Assembly (NCBI GenBank): GCA_004376695.1
Contig: SOJB01000130.1
Coordinates: 1-7,113 of the forward strand
Reading direction: 5' to 3'
DNA: 7,113 nt
DNA from: Dehalococcoidia bacterium
GTDB taxonomy: Bacteria; Chloroflexota; Dehalococcoidia; GIF9; AB-539-J10
The notes beneath the pieces were generated by a model. The model searched no databases. It was not told the DNA's origin and saw only the letters and a program-made list of their open reading frames with translations. The translations under genes and the position numbers were made by a program. This document shows positions 6,049 through 7,113 of the stretch, one piece after another; positions within the stretch are counted from its first letter, which is position 1, and every line of letters starts with the position of its first letter.

Positions 6049-6516
6049 ATGATGACACAGGAAATAGCTCTAACTCTGCTGTTAACCGTCTTGCCCATCA
6101 GTGAGTTGAGGGGTGGCATACCGCTAGGCATATCTCTCGGGCTGGATCCCTTGTTTACCTTCTTCATAGCAGTCATCGCCAATGCCCTGATGTTCTTCCC
6201 CATCTTTTTTGGCTTGCGCCTCTTCTACGACAAACTTCTGTCCCGAATCCCGTTGTTCAACAAGTACCTGGATAGCGTAAGGAAAAGAGGCAAGCCCAAA
6301 GTGGACAAATATGGTTTCTGGGGACTGACCTTCTTTGTGGCTTTACCTTTGCCTATTACGGGCGTCTATACGGGGACAGCTCTGGCATGGCTGCTGGGAA
6401 TGGATTGGAGGAAGGCCTTTCCTCCAATAGGGATTGGTGTGATCATAGCCGGCGTTATCGTGCTCCTGGGCGCTCTGGGCGTGGTGGAGGTGTTCGACAT
6501 ATTCGTGAAAAGCTAG
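6049..6516 (+). CDS. Small multidrug-export / COG2426 family membrane protein
   Basis: The 155-residue hydrophobic protein belongs by pattern to the Sm_multidrug_ex (PF06695, COG2426) family, whose function is poorly established despite its name. The hallmark ELRGGIPLGISLGLDP (19-34) is clear. Hydrophobic segments lie at about 5-17, 35-60, 91-116 and 124-145, with a basic loop in between (KYLDSVRKRGKPKVDKYG, about 72-89). A second conserved segment is ALPLPITGVYTGT (98-110), a re-entrant-like turn rich in Pro and Gly. The length is normal for the family and the frame is intact. Two ATGs stand in tandem at 6049 and 6052; GGAAG (6041-6045) is spaced better for the second (6 nt) than the first (3 nt), so the real protein may lack one Met. 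It is divergent from the glm cluster and followed by non-coding DNA. Confidence 0.88.
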   Translation: MMTQEIALTLLLTVLPISELRGGIPLGISLGLDPLFTFFIAVIANALMFFPIFFGLRLFYDKLLSRIPLFNKYLDSVRKRGKPKVDKYGFWGLTFFVALPLPITGVYTGTALAWLLGMDWRKAFPPIGIGVIIAGVIVLLGALGVVEVFDIFVKS

Positions 6517-6848
6517 GAGCAGTGGGGCCAGGTGCCTTAGTGCTGCTAATAGCTTTGTCAGCGCCCGGCACACTGTGATGATTCGTCCTCCGCCCCAATC
6601 CGCCGACCACTATGGAGGATTTCGGTGGAGAGCCGCGTTCGTGAGAATGTCGGTGGACAAATCTGCCCTCGCGAAACACCCATTCTTCGCGGCTAACCGG
6701 GTCAAATTCCGATGAGCAAACCAGCGGCTATTCTTGCTGCCGGCGAGAGTAATCCGCACAATCGATACAGTCGGTAATGGAAAGGCTGGGTATCCCTGTG
6801 TTCGGATACCCAGCCTTTCCGTTGGTTCTGCCACCTGCAATGTTGGCT
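6517..6848. other. Intergenic stretch without a convincing gene
   Basis: About 330 nt between convergent genes. Contents seen: a 6-bp inverted repeat CGCGAA/TTCGCG (6670-6691, loop 10); two copies of TCGGTGGA (6622-6629 and 6650-6657); a 21-residue + strand frame at 6712-6777 starting MSKPAAILAAGES; and the strong hairpin at 6776-6823. No U-rich terminator for the membrane protein gene was found. The longer frames in this stretch have no recognisable domain and no RBS. Confidence 0.6.
6776..6823. terminator. Perfect 17-bp hairpin, probable terminator of the small zinc-ribbon gene
   Basis: GGAAAGGCTGGGTATCC (6779-6795) is exactly complementary to GGATACCCAGCCTTTCC (6804-6820), with an 8-nt loop. 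Two A-T pairs and a T-G wobble extend the stem to 6776-6823. It begins 28 nt past the minus-strand stop at 6849, as expected for a terminator. Neither side has a proper T-tract, so it may act with a factor, act in both directions, protect RNA 3' ends, or be a relic of a small palindromic element. Confidence 0.6.
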
Positions 6849-6989
6849 TTAGCCTTTCCCTATTCTGAACATCTTGGTCCCGCATATGGGACACACACCT
6901 TGAGTGGCCGGCCTGCGGTTCTTCATGATTATGCTCCTGGTATTCTTCATCTCCCTCTTGGCGCGGCACTTCATACAGTATGCTTGCAT
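6849..6989 (-). CDS. DUF5679-like 46-residue zinc-ribbon protein
   Basis: The minus strand encodes 46 residues starting MQAYCMKCRAKREMKN and ending CPICGTKMFRIGKG, with stop TAA at 6849-6851. Two CxxC pairs (Cys5/Cys8 and Cys33/Cys36) are spaced for one bound zinc. The middle, MKNRRPATQGV (22-32), reads like the DUF5679 pattern of a basic linker with Gly-Arg-Pro-Ala just before the second knuckle. The family's role is unknown; a nucleic-acid or protein-binding adaptor is only a guess. Support for a real gene is strong despite the size: GGGAGG (6997-7002) lies 7 nt before the ATG, a TTGACA promoter candidate stands upstream, and a strong hairpin follows 28 nt after the stop. It therefore appears to be a stand-alone transcript. 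The opposite strand also has an open frame, which looks like a shadow. Confidence 0.88.
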   Translation of the reverse strand: MQAYCMKCRAKREMKNTRSIIMKNRRPATQGVCPICGTKMFRIGKG

Positions 6990-7012
6990 GTGTTCACCTC
7001 CCTTTTCCTACT

Positions 7013-7042
7013 AGGATAAGCTATCCATTGCTCGAATGTCAA
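7013..7042 (-). promoter_or_regulatory. Promoter candidate of the small zinc-ribbon gene
   Basis: The minus strand reads TTGACA (7037-7042, perfect), an 18-nt spacer, then TATCCT (7013-7018). The start would be near 7006, leaving a short leader that contains the RBS (6997-7002). GGATA/TATCC, a 5-bp inverted repeat with a 3-nt loop (7014-7026), overlaps the -10 and may be an operator or chance. Confidence 0.55.
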
Positions 7043-7113
7043 TAGTCTTCATTGAATATGTTGAGACCCCTTGATAATGTCCTCTAGAGAACTCGGTAGA
7101 AGAGTCCTCTTTC

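Noticed and set aside
6670..6712. tRNA-like fragment (GGGTCAAATTCC resembles a T-loop)
   Set aside because: There is no acceptor, D or anticodon stem at the required distances.
6610..6969. Minus-strand 119-codon frame across the hairpin and the zinc-ribbon gene
   Set aside because: It overlaps the well-supported 46-residue gene in another frame and reads through the hairpin; no domain is visible.
1..7113. CRISPR array, insertion sequence, toxin-antitoxin or defence system
   Set aside because: No regularly spaced repeats, transposase motifs, terminal inverted repeats or effector domains were found on either strand.

Overview
The window most resembles a bacterial chromosome of the Chloroflexota, perhaps Dehalococcoidia-like. 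This is inferred from gene content only: a DUF1616-type membrane protein remnant beside glycosyltransferases, a GlmU of the type better known from archaea, a DUF5679-like mini zinc-ribbon protein and a 'TGTCATCCTGAGCGAAG' intergenic repeat. No rRNA or other phylogenetic marker is present.

Layout. On the + strand, positions 3-251 hold the C-terminal end of a sugar-phosphate nucleotidyltransferase. It is followed (about 356-1255) by a badly decayed DUF1616 membrane-protein gene with four frame changes and two in-frame stops. Positions 1433-5749 form a minus-strand cluster, read from high to low coordinates: a 69-codon remnant of a phosphohexomutase (GlmM/ManB-like N-terminus), a GlmU-like nucleotidyltransferase/left-handed beta-helix protein, glmS, and a membrane-anchored family 2 glycosyltransferase. 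The remnant stop overlaps the GlmU-like start (GTGA), and the glycosyltransferase starts 7 nt after the glmS stop. glmS follows the GlmU-like gene by 108 nt, with its own extended -10 promoter candidate.

Positions 5750-6048 are a divergent intergenic region. It holds a degenerate repeat and two opposed promoter candidates whose -35 boxes overlap on one small inverted repeat. On the + strand, 6049-6516 encodes a small COG2426-type membrane protein. Positions 6517-6848 hold no convincing gene, but include a perfect 17-bp hairpin. Positions 6849-6989 on the minus strand encode a 46-residue two-CxxC protein with a strong RBS and promoter candidate. I see no gene in 7043-7113.

How the genes work together. 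GlmS (fructose-6-P to glucosamine-6-P) and the GlmU-like protein (glucosamine-1-P to UDP-GlcNAc) are the first and last parts of the hexosamine pathway. The middle step, phosphoglucosamine mutase, is represented here only by a fragment without a catalytic serine, so a full mutase must be encoded elsewhere if the pathway is complete. The glycosyltransferase at the end of the cluster could use nucleotide sugars for envelope glycans or lipid-linked sugars. I see no clearly new defence or mobile system. The most notable points are the mutase relic at the head of the cluster and the decayed DUF1616 gene.
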